Positions 1 to 8,894 of a stretch of 64,000 bases of DNA are shown here, piece by piece. The translations under genes were made by a program, and so were the position numbers. Below the pieces are notes generated by a model. It searched no databases. It was not told the DNA's origin and saw only the letters and a program-made list of their open reading frames with translations. This DNA comes from JBBQLG01 sp038327655 (GTDB lineage Bacteria > Bacteroidota > Bacteroidia > Cytophagales > Spirosomataceae). How positions within the stretch are numbered: position 1 is the stretch's first letter; each line of letters begins with the position of its first letter. The stretch lies in contig JBBQLG010000004.1 in assembly GCA_038327655.1 (NCBI GenBank), forward strand, positions 1 through 64,000, read 5' to 3'.

Positions 1-1193
1 ATCGTGGTTTTGCGAAAAGACGATAAACTGCCCCCCCGGATTGTGTTCGGCCGGGCGGCCAAACAGTCGCTGCCGCGTTTCGGAAAATTGCCCGTCGTAC
101 ACATACGCATCGCGGTATGCCTTGGCGAGGTGGTTGATTCCGTCGAAATCAGCGTAGTAACCGCTTCGTTTTTCGCCCACCGACACCCGCAGGGCGTGGT
201 GAAATTCGTCGCTCCACTGCGCATCCATGCCATAGCCTTTTTCGGCCAGCGGGTCAATGTAGCGGGGGTCGTTCAGGTCGCTTTCAACAATCAGGTAGTG
301 GGTCCGGCCGGTAGCGGCCATCAACTGGTCGGTGTACGCTTTGATTTCACTCAGGATGTGGGTCGGGCTGAAATCTTTGATGGCATGAACCGCATCGAGC
401 CGGAGCGCATCGATGTGAAAATCACGGAACCACATCAGGGCATTTTCGATGAAATAACGCCGGGGGCCGGCGCACCACTTATCGTCGAAATTAACGGCAT
501 CGCCCCAGGGGGTACAGTGGGTACTGGTGAAATAAGGGCCAAACTCTTTGAGGTAGTTCCCCTCCGGCCCGAAGTGATTATAGACGACATCCAGCACCAC
601 GGCAATGCCTCTGTAGTGACAGGCGTTGATCAGATGCTGCAACCCGGTCGGGCCACCATAGGAGTTCTGCACCGCGTAAGGAAACACGCCATCGTAGCCC
701 CAGTTGCGCGAATCGGGAAACTGGGCCACGGGCAAATTTCGATGGCATTTATGCCCAATGCGCTCAAATAATCCAGTTTTTCTTCCATGGCGGCAAAGGT
801 GCCTTCGGGAGTGAACGTGCCGGTATGCAGTTCATAGATGATGTAATCGTCCAGCGACGGGTTTACCCAACTGTGGTCTTCCCAATAAAAAAAGTCCGTG
901 TCGAACGCCTGCGACGGACCGTGTACGCCCCGCGGCTGCGACAGCGAAGCCGGACCAATCAGTTCTTTTTCGCCGTTCAGGACAACCCATCACAGGTCGC
1001 CGAGTTTGATCTGATCCGTCTGTACGCACCAGTATTCCATCGCTTCTTTTTCGAGCGCAATTGGTGTTGGCTGACCATCCACCCGGATAGCTACCTGTTC
1101 GGCATGGGGTGCCCAGACCACTACTTTTGCTTCGTCCTGCCCGGTAAACGTTAGTCCAAGTTCCCGTTTGCTTACGTTTATCTGTGTGGTCAT
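1..1193 (-). pseudogene. treZ: Broken malto-oligosyltrehalose trehalohydrolase (GH13), partial at window edge
   Basis: Homologous to TreZ, which releases trehalose from maltooligosyl-trehalose. The N-terminal CBM48-like part starts at the ATG 1193 and includes VVVWAPHAEQVAIRVDG. The frame is interrupted by an in-frame TGA at 990-992 (after KLGDL), then continues WVVLNGEKELIG and GVHGPSQAFD. Near 735-739 one base is missing: reading switches frame between NAIEI and PVAQFPDSRNWGYDG. The rest is open to base 1 and keeps the GH13 motifs VVLDVVYNHFG (region I), DALRLDAVH (nucleophile Asp) and HYLIVESD (acid/base Glu). The 3' end lies outside the window. Two separate lesions make a functional product unlikely unless they are sequence errors. 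The GH2 gene lies about 100 bases upstream on the same strand. Confidence 0.85.
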
Positions 1194-1296
1194 ATTCTTA
1201 AAAGTCTTCTCGCATACGCGACCGACTGAGCCATCTTTTCAGCACTACAAGATCAGTAGGGTTTTAAAAGTGGTCCATAAATAAGGCAACGGCTCT

Positions 1297-3123
1297 TTAG
1301 CCGTGCGACCGCAGCAACCCCGCCGGTACCGTTAAATCGCCGGTATGGAAGTCGATCAGGCCATTTTGTTCTTCTTCGATGTTGGTCGCCTGGGTATAGA
1401 CATCGCCCGCAATGGCGTGTTGGCGGAGTTCGCTCTTGAACTGCCGGATGCGGTCCGTGCGGGAGTCGCTGTCGTTGGGTCCGCCGTAGTTGGCAAAACC
1501 AAAACCGCCCCACTCGCTGATGATAAACGGCACCTGACGGCGGTAAAAAAACGGATCGCCCACCACCAGCGGGAAAGCCGCCACCCCGTTCATTTCGCCC
1601 GTCGTGATGCGGTTAAGCAGGTCGCGCCACCGATCGAGGTCGGGGGTGTAGAGGTGCGCCGTGAGCAGGTCGGATTTCAGGCGTCCCTCCAGCGAAATGT
1701 GCTGCCAGCCGTCGTTGTCGACCACCAGAAACTGCGGCTGGTTGATCTGCATGTAGTGGTACGTGTCGATGATGTACTGCCGGGTGTCGGGGTTGGTCGC
1801 CACATCCTGAATGCCCCAGTCTTCGTTGTACAGGCTCCAGATGATAATAGCCGGGTGAGTGCCCATCAGCGTCAGCATTCTGAGTAACTCGGCCCGGTGG
1901 TTACCGCGGCTGACCGGGTTCGAACTGTGCGGGCTGGGTACTTCGACCCACAACAGCAGCCCCATTTCGTCGGCCAGGTTATAAATCCGCGGATCGACCC
2001 CGGCAATGTGGACCCGCACGAGGTTGCAGCCGAGCTTTTTCATGGCCCGGAAATGCGCCTTGATCTCCTCGAAGGTAGCCGTGCCGGGCTGGTAGAGAAT
2101 GCCGTCCAGGTAAATCGGCTTGTTGTTGAGGTACACGTACCGGCCCCGCGCTTCGATTTTCCGCAACCCGAAATGCGTCTCAATCCGGGCCGGGTAACCG
2201 CGGGCGTCGATGAGTTCAGCCACTAACCGGTACAGCGTCGGCGCATCGGGCGACCACGGCGTGGCATCGGGCACCTCAATCACCAACCGCTGTTCGCGCT
2301 GCCCGGCGGCTAACTGTAGCGGATAATCGGACGTAGCCAGCGGTTCGGCGGTGTCGTCGGAGCCGCAGGGCAGCACCATCAGCCGAACGGTATAGTCGCC
2401 GGGGTCGTGGATGCGGAACGTCAGGTTAAAGCGGACGAGGTTATCTTCGACCACACTCACCACGCCCACCCGCGACCGCAGCCGGTTGCGCTCGACCGTT
2501 TCCAGCCAGATGCTGCGTACGGCCCCGGTGTAGGTCTGGTACCAGATGCCGCCCCGTTTGTAAACGTGCGATTCCTGCTTCCCCCGCGTAATATCGGCAT
2601 CCATCGTGTCGGCAATACGCACGGTAATGCGGTTGGTTGCCTGGAGTAAATCCGGCATCAGTTCGTACGAAAACGAGGTGTACTCGCCAAAATGAATGGC
2701 CTCCCCCTCAATGGTCGTCAGCGGCATACCGTTGAGCCAGACGCGGGTTTCGTAGCCGCAGGCCCCAAAGGTTAACTGAAACAGTTCCGGCGCGGGGGTA
2801 TCGCCCAGGGCGGGCAGCGTAAAATCCCGTTCGTACCAGGCCACAACTTTATCCTGCCAGGCAGCCGTCTGGTCTTTGGCTTCAGCCATGTGCGACTCGA
2901 TGGAGCCGGGCCAGTGGGCGATGCGGTGGTAGTCGTGGCCGAGATGCCAGTTGTCCATCAGGCCCTGATCGCTGGTGTCGATGTCAAAGTGCCAGTCGCC
3001 GTCTAAGAGCTGGTAGGCATTGGGGCGCACTACCGCACGGGGTAATGGATTCTGAGGCTGGTCGGCCAGTAAACTGTCTTCCTGGCAGGTAGCAAAGCCG
3101 AAATTGGGGCGTTGGGCCATCAT
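1297..3123 (-). CDS. Glycoside hydrolase family 2 protein (beta-galactosidase/beta-glucuronidase type)
   Basis: About 608 residues, the usual size of a compact GH2 enzyme. Order: N-terminal jelly-roll sugar-binding domain (from LLDGDWHFDID), immunoglobulin-like middle domain, then a TIM barrel. The acid/base is Glu434 in WSLYNEDWG and the nucleophile Glu537 in FIISEWGGFGF. No signal peptide is seen with the chosen start, so it is probably cytoplasmic. The frame is open upstream to 3264, but that would overlap the preceding gene by 53 bases, and homology-like sequence begins at MMAQRPNFG; the ATG at 3123 (or 3120) is preferred. Substrate specificity cannot be read from sequence. It may be co-transcribed with treZ. 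A small hairpin (1289-1304) overlaps the stop codon. Confidence 0.88.
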   Translation of the reverse strand: MMAQRPNFGFATCQEDSLLADQPQNPLPRAVVRPNAYQLLDGDWHFDIDTSDQGLMDNWHLGHDYHRIAHWPGSIESHMAEAKDQTAAWQDKVVAWYERDFTLPALGDTPAPELFQLTFGACGYETRVWLNGMPLTTIEGEAIHFGEYTSFSYELMPDLLQATNRITVRIADTMDADITRGKQESHVYKRGGIWYQTYTGAVRSIWLETVERNRLRSRVGVVSVVEDNLVRFNLTFRIHDPGDYTVRLMVLPCGSDDTAEPLATSDYPLQLAAGQREQRLVIEVPDATPWSPDAPTLYRLVAELIDARGYPARIETHFGLRKIEARGRYVYLNNKPIYLDGILYQPGTATFEEIKAHFRAMKKLGCNLVRVHIAGVDPRIYNLADEMGLLLWVEVPSPHSSNPVSRGNHRAELLRMLTLMGTHPAIIIWSLYNEDWGIQDVATNPDTRQYIIDTYHYMQINQPQFLVVDNDGWQHISLEGRLKSDLLTAHLYTPDLDRWRDLLNRITTGEMNGVAAFPLVVGDPFFYRRQVPFIISEWGGFGFANYGGPNDSDSRTDRIRQFKSELRQHAIAGDVYTQATNIEEEQNGLIDFHTGDLTVPAGLLRSHG

Positions 3124-3211
3124 AGCGAATGGGTTTAGTACAACACGCATGACTGTGTTTAGGCTAAACCCGCTATTTCGGCAAAAGGAAAAAAAAATTA
3201 GTGTAGGCGCA

Positions 3212-4435
3212 TCAGAAGACCTCGCCCAGGTTGAAGAAAACGCTGCGTGAACCATCGGCCCCAAAGCCGTAGTCGATGCACAGATTCAGGCGGGAGATTT
3301 TATTCATCTGAAAACGGATGCCGCCCCCGCCCCCCGGCACTACCTTGTCGAACCGGTTTGTGAAGGCTTCGGTGACGGCCTGTGCATTCGCAAACAAAAC
3401 GCCCCCCAGCAGCCGGTTGCGGGTAATGCCAAAGCGGTACTCCGCTTCGGAATAAAGATAACGGGCACCCCGGTACCGTCCCTGAATATAGCCCCGCCCG
3501 CCGTTGCCGTATTTGTCAGTACCCGTAGCCGGCAGGTCCAGATAAGGAGCATTTCCACTCATTGTCAGCACATTATATGACCATAAAGCCAGTATATTAT
3601 GCGCCGGGCCGGGCAGGGGAACGTATTTTCTGACATCGACCAGCACCGACTGATACGCCTGCGAACTACCTAAGGCCGTAAAAGCTCCTCGCAGTTGAAT
3701 GTCGGCGTAAAAACCCCGCGCCGGATTTATGGCGTTGGCCCGGTTGTCGTAAAGTAACGTCACCAGCGGCCCTGATGACACCGAATTGCCGGACACGCCG
3801 TAGGGATAACCGGTTATGGTTGTCAGTTCGTCCCCGTCGGCCCGGCTGATGATGTGATAGTGCCGGTCGTAGGCATACCCCAGACCGGCGTAGGTATTCG
3901 GGCGGATACGAGCCAGCACACTCTGGTGAAACCGGATGTGGGAGAAATCCAGTTTGATCTCGGCCGTGCGTTCCGTATTAATACCTAAGCCGTACGTTAC
4001 CTGCGGATAGTGCTCAATGCGCCAGTCGCCCACCAGATTAATCCGGTTATTGGTACTCCAGATGTTGGTAGTTATGGCCAGCACCGACTGCTTATTGAGG
4101 GTGTAGGTCACGGTCGTAATCAGCGTTGAAACGTTGGCCTCTGGTCGGCGAAACGACAGATTACCCGTAGCTTGGGCCAAAAGACTGGTCTGCTGGGAAT
4201 ACCCCGATTCGGGCAGTACCAGAAAAAAACGCTGCCCCGGCCTGAACGACGTGGTATCCCGTTTTTTGAGGTGAAGCCGGGGAAATACGTACTGAATCAC
4301 GTCGAGCACGTCGGCCTGGGGTCGGGTGGTGTCGGCCTGGGCGAAACAAACGTCGGCACTACCCAAAAAAAGCAGCAGCAACCATAGCCACCGGCAACTT
4401 GCCTGACGGCCCGAAGAAAAAGCAAAAAAGAGCAC
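3212..4435 (-). CDS. BamA/TamA (Omp85) family outer membrane beta-barrel protein
   Basis: 407 residues with a long signal peptide (hydrophobic WLWLLLLFLGSADVCFA). The body is a series of alternating amphipathic strands typical of the Omp85 C-terminal barrel, including DNRANAINPARGFYADIQLRG, shortened here to the diagnostic NRANAINPARGFY. The protein ends in Phe, as expected for a barrel substrate of the BAM complex. No POTRA repeats are visible, so it is a POTRA-less member whose role in secretion or surface attachment is unknown. It lies 88 bases upstream of the GH2 gene on the same strand. Confidence 0.8.
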   Translation of the reverse strand: MLFFAFSSGRQASCRWLWLLLLFLGSADVCFAQADTTRPQADVLDVIQYVFPRLHLKKRDTTSFRPGQRFFLVLPESGYSQQTSLLAQATGNLSFRRPEANVSTLITTVTYTLNKQSVLAITTNIWSTNNRINLVGDWRIEHYPQVTYGLGINTERTAEIKLDFSHIRFHQSVLARIRPNTYAGLGYAYDRHYHIISRADGDELTTITGYPYGVSGNSVSSGPLVTLLYDNRANAINPARGFYADIQLRGAFTALGSSQAYQSVLVDVRKYVPLPGPAHNILALWSYNVLTMSGNAPYLDLPATGTDKYGNGGRGYIQGRYRGARYLYSEAEYRFGITRNRLLGGVLFANAQAVTEAFTNRFDKVVPGGGGGIRFQMNKISRLNLCIDYGFGADGSRSVFFNLGEVF

Positions 4436-4726
4436 TTAGTAGAATTAAATGTGTTCAGGCCGCAGAGCTGGTATTACTACCGGCCCAACCACCGCATTGT
4501 TCAGAAAATGAGGCTTCAAATTTACCGGAATCGCCCGACTAAACCACTTTCGGACTCAAATCATAATTCGAGCCGTCTCAAAATCAATCTGACGCGCCGA
4601 CCCGGCCTGCCCGGCGCACCTTTGACCCATCCAGTCGGTGATGGCTGTTTTGTCAACCGCCAGCACCGGCACAAACCAACACCGGATGAAACAGCGACCG
4701 GTCAATCCTTAAAGCCAATACAACGC
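4436..4726. other. Divergent intergenic region
   Basis: About 290 bases between the Omp85-type gene and the first small exported protein. An open frame runs through it from 4451, but its residues are not protein-like and the downstream signal peptide begins at 4727. It presumably holds the divergent promoters. A GCACCTTTGACC stretch near 4616 resembles the TTTG part of a Bacteroidota -7 element. No repeat or RNA gene was recognised. Confidence 0.4.
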
Positions 4727-5071
4727 ATGAAAACTCACCTCCTGACCGTCCTGCTCATTGGCGGCCTGACGCTGCCATTACTGGCCCAGTCCACCGAGAA
4801 AGTCATGATACGGCTGAAAAACAATGGTTTACTGCCCCGTGAATTTAAGTTCGTCACCCGCCACCCGAACGAAGCGTACCCGGATGTGTTTACCACGTTT
4901 CTGCTGCCCGGTGCCGTTTATAAGGCGCAGTTCAGGGTCGGCACGTCGCTGGCGCAGGTAACACAGGCCGAAATAAACGCGACCATGAAGGGCCGCAACG
5001 TACCCGGCAAACTGCTGCTCGTAGTAAAAGCCGACGACGGGGAGAAAACCGTCGATCTGATTGAAAAATGA
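4727..5071 (+). CDS. Small exported protein, single copy of a lineage-specific domain
   Basis: 114 residues. Signal peptide MKTHLLTVLLIGGLTLPLLAQ, then one domain beginning KVMIRLKNNGLLPREF and ending DDGEKTVDLIEK. The same layout (hydrophobic V.IRLKN start, PG..Y..QF.VGT middle, DAGKTVDI-like end) occurs twice in the next gene. The start at 4727 is chosen because it begins the signal peptide; the longer frame from 4451 gives no sensible N-terminus. I do not recognise a named family. The periplasmic location is inferred from the signal peptide. Confidence 0.75.
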   Translation: MKTHLLTVLLIGGLTLPLLAQSTEKVMIRLKNNGLLPREFKFVTRHPNEAYPDVFTTFLLPGAVYKAQFRVGTSLAQVTQAEINATMKGRNVPGKLLLVVKADDGEKTVDLIEK

Positions 5072-5136
5072 AGCCCGGTCAATGCATCAGGCGCGATTAA
5101 TTACACCAAATTATTTACCAGTCAACCCAAAATCCA

Positions 5137-5733
5137 ATGAAAACGACCATCAGCTTTTTCGTACTGCTATTGATTATGAGTATCGGTAACGCGGTTCATG
5201 CCCAAAGCGAACGCGTTGCCTTTACGCTCAAAAACACGCTGGGCTACCACCGGATGTTTCGGGCCGAGGGGCCGGGCATGGCGTACGGATTTACCATGAA
5301 CCGCAATGAGCGCACCCCAAAAAACTGGCCGGTTGGGTCTAAACTGTATTTCAGCAAAGACGGCGAAACCAATGGCGAGTACATCCTGACCGTTACGGCC
5401 GCTGATGCCGGTAAAACGCTGAACACCGACCCGGACGTCAACGTAACCCCAACGGGACCGATGATTTCAGTTCGGTTTCGGAACAACAGTGCACTCCCTC
5501 ACAAAGTGGCCATGATTACATATAAGCCCGGTGAGTCGGGCAACGGCACCAACATCTTCATGATAATGCCTTATGCTACGACCAAACAACGTTTTCCGGT
5601 GGGGACAAAAGTGTACTTTGCGGATGACAAACAGGTTGATGTCGTCATGAGCGGCAACCGCATCGACAGCAGTAACCCCCGGCTGACCGTTAAACCGGAA
5701 GACGCCGGTAAGACTGTTGACATTTTTGACTAA
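5137..5733 (+). CDS. Exported protein with two tandem copies of the same lineage-specific domain
   Basis: 198 residues. Signal peptide ends near VHAQ. Residues about 25-100 form domain 1 (ERVAFTLKNTLGYHRMF to ADAGKTLNTDP) and about 107-198 domain 2 (ISVRFRNNSALPHKV to PEDAGKTVDIFD). Both share a PVGSKLYF/PVGTKVYF strand and a D-A-G-K-T end. The domain also matches the preceding gene. The gap to that gene is 65 bases and to the AraC gene behind it 45 bases, so co-transcription is likely. Function unknown; a small beta-sandwich is a guess from the strand pattern. Confidence 0.78.
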   Translation: MKTTISFFVLLLIMSIGNAVHAQSERVAFTLKNTLGYHRMFRAEGPGMAYGFTMNRNERTPKNWPVGSKLYFSKDGETNGEYILTVTAADAGKTLNTDPDVNVTPTGPMISVRFRNNSALPHKVAMITYKPGESGNGTNIFMIMPYATTKQRFPVGTKVYFADDKQVDVVMSGNRIDSSNPRLTVKPEDAGKTVDIFD

Positions 5734-5778
5734 CCCGGTATAACCGGATCTTAACTACCCAACCACCCGCCAAACGCC

Positions 5779-6972
5779 ATGACCTTCTACTTCAGTGCCT
5801 ACTCGACTCCGCTACTGTTTGGCTTTGTGCAGGGCTGGGTATACGCCATCCTGCTCTGGGTACGGGGTCGGCGCGAAGAGCGGTTGTCCGATGTGCTGCT
5901 GGGCTGGGTGCTGGTAGGGTGTTGTTTCAACATTTGGGAGTACATGCTGGGGTTCGGCGGGATCGAGATTCTGTGGCGCGAACTGGAGTTTTTTCCCCGT
6001 GACCTGGGGCTGCTGTTTGCCCCACTCTGTTATTTTTACCTCAAAAGTCAGTTCAACGCCGATTTTCGGTTCAGGCGTCAGGATATAAAACACGCCGTTC
6101 CCTTCCTCATCGACACGACGTATCACGTAGTCGTTTTTGCGATGGGCCACGAGTTTGTGGAACGCCGGAAGGTAACGGTCCATTATCCATATCACATCGC
6201 GGAGATTACCTACGCCTTTGAACTGGGGCAAACCCTGTACTACTTCTGGCTGTCTTTTCGGCTCTATCGCGAATACCAAGCCTGGACAAAAACGCAGTTC
6301 TCCGACACCGAAACCATTAGCTTCCGCTGGTTTCGCAACTTCCTCCTTGCCCTGGCTATCAGCACGTTCGTCAGCTTTGCGGTAACGATGCTCGACCTGT
6401 GGCTCAACCTCACCTACTGGCAGGACTGGTGGGACGAACTGTTCGGCGCGGGACTAATTTATTACCTGAGCATCACGGGGTATGCGCAGGCCCAACCCGC
6501 CCGGCAATTCATTTTTGATGCACAGCAGGTATCGGCCAGTGTGGCGTCGGTACCGATCAACTCCGGTGATCCGGCCGTCAAGGCATCCGTACTCACGGCC
6601 GACCTGACCGGTCAGCGCACGAAACTGCTGGCCCTGATGGATGCTGAAAAACCGTATCTGGAACCCGAACTGTCGCTGGCCGACCTCGCCCGGCGACTGC
6701 ACACCAATCCGGTTGTGCTGTCGCAGGTGATTAACGCCGGTATTGGACGGAATTTCAATGACTTTGTGAATACCTATCGCGTCGACGAATTTAAACGGCA
6801 GGTGGTCGACCCGGCCAATGCCCATTTGAGTCTGCTGGGCGTCGCGCTCGATTGCGGTTTTAACTCGAAAGCCACCTTTAACCGGGCGTTCCGCAAGTTT
6901 ACGGGACAGTCGCCGAGGGAATTCGTTGACACGCAAAAAGCCCCGGCAGCAGCGCTACCGGGGCTTCAGTGA
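5779..6972 (+). CDS. Membrane-anchored AraC family transcriptional regulator (7TM type)
   Basis: 397 residues. The N-terminal ~240 residues form about seven hydrophobic helices (for example PLLFGFVQGWVYAILLWV and FAPLCYFYLKSQF). A linker follows, then a C-terminal AraC DNA-binding domain with two helix-turn-helix units: LSLADLARRLHTNPVVLSQV and LLGVALDCGFNSKATFNRAF, ending TGQSPREFVD. Such proteins are thought to sense a signal at the membrane and bind DNA directly. A paralogue follows at 7116. The last codons also encode a GC-rich terminator hairpin (6938-6966). Confidence 0.88.
   Translation: MTFYFSAYSTPLLFGFVQGWVYAILLWVRGRREERLSDVLLGWVLVGCCFNIWEYMLGFGGIEILWRELEFFPRDLGLLFAPLCYFYLKSQFNADFRFRRQDIKHAVPFLIDTTYHVVVFAMGHEFVERRKVTVHYPYHIAEITYAFELGQTLYYFWLSFRLYREYQAWTKTQFSDTETISFRWFRNFLLALAISTFVSFAVTMLDLWLNLTYWQDWWDELFGAGLIYYLSITGYAQAQPARQFIFDAQQVSASVASVPINSGDPAVKASVLTADLTGQRTKLLALMDAEKPYLEPELSLADLARRLHTNPVVLSQVINAGIGRNFNDFVNTYRVDEFKRQVVDPANAHLSLLGVALDCGFNSKATFNRAFRKFTGQSPREFVDTQKAPAAALPGLQ
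6938..6966 (+). terminator. Intrinsic terminator inside the 3' end of the AraC gene
   Basis: AAGCCCCGG and CCGGGGCTT form a perfect 9-bp stem with an 11-base loop. The hairpin lies wholly inside the coding sequence (residues KAPAAALPGL), a few bases before the TGA at 6970-6972. There is only a short T run, so efficiency is uncertain. Confidence 0.55.
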
Positions 6973-7115
6973 AACAACACAGATAAAACGCCCGCAATGG
7001 ACCAAATGTTTTACGTCTGAAAAATAGCTGTGTAATTTTTCAAAATAAGATTGATTTTGGTCTTAAGTGCCACAAAGAGGCTTTTTGTGCCTCTTTCGGA
7101 GGTAATTTTCCGTGT

Positions 7116-8258
7116 ATGCAGGTTCAACTCAGTCCGGCTGTTCTGCTGGCGAATGCGATTATCATCATTGGTTTCTTCTCGGCCGGCCTGCTGTTTTTCG
7201 CGCCGACCAACAAACAGGCGAACCGGTTTCTGGCCTTACTGCTGTTCAGCATGTCGGCCTGGCTCATTGATGGGTTATTCCGGCTGGCCAACATCTACGG
7301 GCAGAATGCGGAGTTGTACTTTCTGCCCATTTTTTATTCGCTGGGGTTCGGTCCGCTGATTTATTTCTACGTCCGCAGCCTCACCGACAGTCAGTTTCGG
7401 TTCGAGCGCCGGTACGGGTGGCATTTTTTACCAGTGGCGTTGCAGGGTGGACTGTACGTTTTCCTGACGCTGCAACCCTACGCCTACCGCAACTGGTTCT
7501 GGCAAACGATTCATTACCCCTACACCTACCGCGTTGAGTTCGACGGTACGTGGCTGTCGCTGCTGATTTACGTGGGGTTGTCGCTGCGGCTGTTGCAGCG
7601 ATACGGCCGGTATGTGGAGGAAAATTTCTCCGAAACCAGTCAGTTGACCCTGCGATGGTTGCAGGGGCTGCTCGTTGCCCTGGTGCTTGTCTGCGGGCAA
7701 TGGACGTATGAGGTCGTTCTCCGCGACCGCTTCAACAGCTACTACACCCACGACAATTCGTACTGGATGCTGGGCGTGGTTCTGGTGAGCATGGGCGTGG
7801 TGGGGCTGCGGCAGCGAAACATGGCGCAGGTTCAGTTCCACCCCGAAACTCCGCCCGAAACCGTCCTGGTCGAACGTCCCCCGACCGAACGCGGCCCGTC
7901 CGAAAAAAATACGCCCGACGTGAACACCGCTTACCTCGACCGCATCCGCCGGGCCATGGACGTGGACAAACTGTACCTCAACCCAACCCTGACCCTGACC
8001 GAACTGGCCGCGCACGTAGGGCTGAATCCAAAAGTGGTATCGGGCCTGATCAACGCCGGGCTGAATCAGTCGTTCAATGATTTTGTGAATGCCCACCGGG
8101 TCGATGAAGTAAAACAGCGACTCAAAACCAACGACCTCACGCGCTTTACGCTGCTGGGCATCGCGCTGGAATCGGGCTTCAATTCCAAAACAACCTTCAA
8201 CCGCATCTTCAAAGAGCATACCGGTCAGTCGCCGAGTGCATTTGCGGGCGGGCAGTAG
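7116..8258 (+). CDS. Membrane-anchored AraC family transcriptional regulator (7TM type), paralogue
   Basis: 380 residues with the architecture of the gene at 5779: about seven N-terminal membrane helices (FLALLLFSMSAWLIDGLF, FLPIFYSLGFGPLIYFYV and others), a polar linker, and a C-terminal AraC domain (LTLTELAAHVGLNPKVVSGL; LLGIALESGFNSKTTFNRIF). The FNDFVN and FNSK.TFNR segments are nearly identical in the two proteins, so they are tandem paralogues. The upstream region 6973-7115 contains a stem-loop near 7074-7096. The gene precedes two exported-protein genes that it may regulate; this is inference. Confidence 0.88.
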   Translation: MQVQLSPAVLLANAIIIIGFFSAGLLFFAPTNKQANRFLALLLFSMSAWLIDGLFRLANIYGQNAELYFLPIFYSLGFGPLIYFYVRSLTDSQFRFERRYGWHFLPVALQGGLYVFLTLQPYAYRNWFWQTIHYPYTYRVEFDGTWLSLLIYVGLSLRLLQRYGRYVEENFSETSQLTLRWLQGLLVALVLVCGQWTYEVVLRDRFNSYYTHDNSYWMLGVVLVSMGVVGLRQRNMAQVQFHPETPPETVLVERPPTERGPSEKNTPDVNTAYLDRIRRAMDVDKLYLNPTLTLTELAAHVGLNPKVVSGLINAGLNQSFNDFVNAHRVDEVKQRLKTNDLTRFTLLGIALESGFNSKTTFNRIFKEHTGQSPSAFAGGQ

Positions 8259-8273
8259 TGCCAAATCATCCGT

Positions 8274-8285
8274 TGGGACGTCCCA
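8274..8285. promoter_or_regulatory. Perfect 12-bp palindrome upstream of exported protein gene
   Basis: TGGGACGTCCCA lies 16 bases after the AraC stop and 76 bases before the next start codon. It is a possible operator, but a palindrome this short can arise by chance. Confidence 0.25.
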
Positions 8286-8360
8286 CGCCGGTTTCGGGGC
8301 GTTCAGGGCTGTTTTTGCCGCCACCTTTGTATCGTTCATTCACCCAAACAACGAACGACG

Positions 8361-8867
8361 ATGCGCACGGCACCCTTTCTTTTCACCCTCCTTTTTACGG
8401 CTTTCACAGCGGTCACCTGCCTGGCACAGGCACCAACCGGCTGGTCGGATAAAAGCCGCATCATGCCGGATAAACTCCGGGGTATTCCCGTTGGTCTCAC
8501 ACTCTGGCATACCAACAACCCCTGCGTTCCCGAGAAAGACGGCGATAGTTACGTCTGGAAACACAGCACCATGATCCGCGCCGATGTGAGTGATCTGGAG
8601 TTTGTGGAGGTCGGCAGTTTCATCTGGTACGACGCCAGCGGCTGGCACCCGAACCTGCAGGAAAATGCGCAGGATTTCGCCGAGAACTTTGGCTCCGCCG
8701 ATGGTAAACTAAAGCAGGGCAAGACCTTCACCTTTGCCAAAAACTGGCGGTATGGCAAGCAACTCTACGGGGGCGACGCGCTCTGGTACGTCCTGGCCCG
8801 CGACAAAGCCGGTAAACTCTACAAAGGGTACGGCATCATTGAGACCGAAGCAAAAACCGCCAACTAA
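8361..8867 (+). CDS. Exported protein of unknown function
   Basis: 168 residues. Signal peptide MRTAPFLFTLLFTAFTAVTC with cleavage after CLAQA. The mature part is soluble-looking and rich in Trp and Tyr (SFIWYDASGWHPN, ALWYVLARDKAG). I recognise no family. It sits 103 bases behind the second 7TM-AraC gene and 27 bases before the YceI gene, so the two exported proteins are probably one transcription unit. Confidence 0.72.
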   Translation: MRTAPFLFTLLFTAFTAVTCLAQAPTGWSDKSRIMPDKLRGIPVGLTLWHTNNPCVPEKDGDSYVWKHSTMIRADVSDLEFVEVGSFIWYDASGWHPNLQENAQDFAENFGSADGKLKQGKTFTFAKNWRYGKQLYGGDALWYVLARDKAGKLYKGYGIIETEAKTAN

Positions 8868-8894
8868 TCAACCACTTTCTAACCAATCACGACC

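Noticed and set aside
1..771. Plus-strand frame of 255 residues
   Set aside because: It is the complement of the treZ remnant, whose motifs are unmistakable.
990..992. In-frame TGA in treZ as a selenocysteine codon
   Set aside because: No selenocysteine insertion structure is evident, TreZ has no redox residue there, and a second frameshift lies downstream. Mutation or error is simpler.
8274..8285. TGGGACGTCCCA as a firm AraC operator
   Set aside because: AraC family sites are usually direct repeats, and a 12-bp palindrome can occur by chance. Kept only as a low-confidence site.
7428..8339. Long antisense frame opposite the AraC gene (303 residues)
   Set aside because: High GC third positions on the coding strand open long antisense frames. 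The AraC reading has clear domains.
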